Of a stretch of DNA of 5,756 nucleotides, positions 5,354 through 5,756 are shown one piece after another; positions within the stretch are counted from its first letter, which is position 1, and every line of letters starts with the position of its first letter. The stretch spans positions 1-5,756 of the forward strand of contig CAJWGC010000076.1 of the NCBI GenBank assembly GCA_913031525.1. The letters are read 5' to 3'. The translations under genes and the position numbers were made by a program. This DNA comes from an uncultured Acidimicrobiia bacterium (GTDB lineage: Bacteria > Actinomycetota > Acidimicrobiia > Spongiisociales > UBA5794). The notes beneath the pieces are model-generated. The model saw nothing but the letters and a program-made list of their open reading frames with translations, was not told where the DNA came from and made no database searches.

Positions 5354-5756
5354 ATGCAAAGCCTCGTTTATCCTGGGATTTTCGCCGCGTCGGCGCTTCT
5401 ATCATTATTTCTTACACCTCTTGCCATGAGATTTGCTCTCCGTCGGAGCATTGTTGATGAGCCTGGCCCCAATAAGAGCCACAGTTCTCCGGTTCCGTAC
5501 CTGGGAGGTGTTGCGATTGTGGTGTCATTTGTCCTAGCGGTGATTCTCGCTGCGTTAGCGCGCGGTTCGAGTAACGGAGTTAACGAGATCCTTGTCGTAC
5601 TGGCACTCGGTCTTGTTGTAGCTGGCGTTGGCCTTGCCGATGATCTGCGTCCTTTTAGTCCGATCCTTCGTCTCGGGATTGAGACAGCAGTCGCTATTGG
5701 CCTGTGGTTTATTGACGTTCGTGTGATGATGTTTGGAAACGAAGCTGTTGGTTTTG
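5354..5756 (+). CDS. Polyprenyl-phosphate N-acetylhexosamine-1-phosphate transferase, WecA/TagO type (3' end outside window)
   Basis: The first 134 residues are present and the frame runs off the window. This is an MraY/WecA superfamily membrane enzyme, which moves a sugar-1-phosphate from a UDP-sugar (usually GlcNAc) to polyprenyl phosphate on the cytoplasmic face. Signatures: VDEPGPNKSHSSPVPYLGG (residues 34-52), matching the VDxPxxRKxHxxPxPxxGG block of the WecA/TagO/WbpL branch rather than the MraY form, and GLADD (93-97), which holds the Asp pair involved in Mg2+ and substrate binding. Hydrophobic membrane segments are visible at about 5-27, 51-69, 78-94 and 108-125. The start is the ATG at 5354; the frame is open upstream only to the TGA at 5324, and a TTG directly before the ATG is a less likely alternative. 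The sugar specificity and exact subfamily cannot be settled without the rest. It is divergent from the LCP ligase gene, which fits a shared wall-glycopolymer pathway. Confidence 0.9.
   Translation, partial: MQSLVYPGIFAASALLSLFLTPLAMRFALRRSIVDEPGPNKSHSSPVPYLGGVAIVVSFVLAVILAALARGSSNGVNEILVVLALGLVVAGVGLADDLRPFSPILRLGIETAVAIGLWFIDVRVMMFGNEAVGF

Overview
The window looks like an ordinary chromosomal segment of a bacterium of roughly balanced base composition. The best guess is a Gram-positive-type actinobacterium, possibly Acidimicrobiia-like. The reasons are an LCP-family cell-wall ligase with runs of five threonines between its membrane anchor and its catalytic domain, a neighbouring polyprenyl-phosphate sugar-1-phosphate transferase, and several genes whose starts lack a Shine-Dalgarno sequence but have a -10-like hexamer just upstream. 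This placement is inference; no rRNA or other strong marker is present.

Layout, left to right: (1) the 3' end of a gene for a PQQ-like beta-propeller protein (+, 1-360). (2) A small, somewhat divergent translation initiation factor IF-1 gene (-, 369-593), convergent with the propeller gene and 8 bp from it. (3) A 91-bp divergent intergenic region. (4) A complete M13 (neprilysin/PepO-type) zinc metallopeptidase with no signal peptide (+, 685-2637). (5) Forty-four bp downstream on the same strand, ThiI, a THUMP plus PP-loop tRNA 4-thiouridine synthase without a rhodanese domain (+, 2682-3968). (6) Convergent with thiI, 15 bp away, a membrane-anchored LytR-CpsA-Psr (LCP) protein (-, 3984-5231, TTG start). 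(7) A 122-bp divergent region. (8) The 5' end of a WecA/TagO-type polyprenyl-phosphate glycosyl-1-phosphate transferase (+, 5354 to the window end).

The clearest functional link is the divergent pair at the right. A WecA/TagO-type enzyme would load the first sugar-phosphate onto the polyprenyl carrier, and LCP enzymes transfer finished carrier-linked glycopolymers to peptidoglycan, so the two could be the first and last steps of one cell-wall polymer pathway. The peptidase, ThiI and IF-1 are housekeeping-type genes with no evident shared pathway. IF-1 standing alone, away from ribosomal-protein genes, is the most notable context.

I see no mobile element, CRISPR array, tRNA, rRNA or convincing terminator, and no non-coding stretch longer than 122 bp. 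Nothing here amounts to a new biological system. The findings are modest: a divergent orphan IF-1, possible leaderless starts, an LCP domain with four cysteines and Thr-run linker, a ThiI with a single recognisable catalytic cysteine, and an excess of GATC tetranucleotides.
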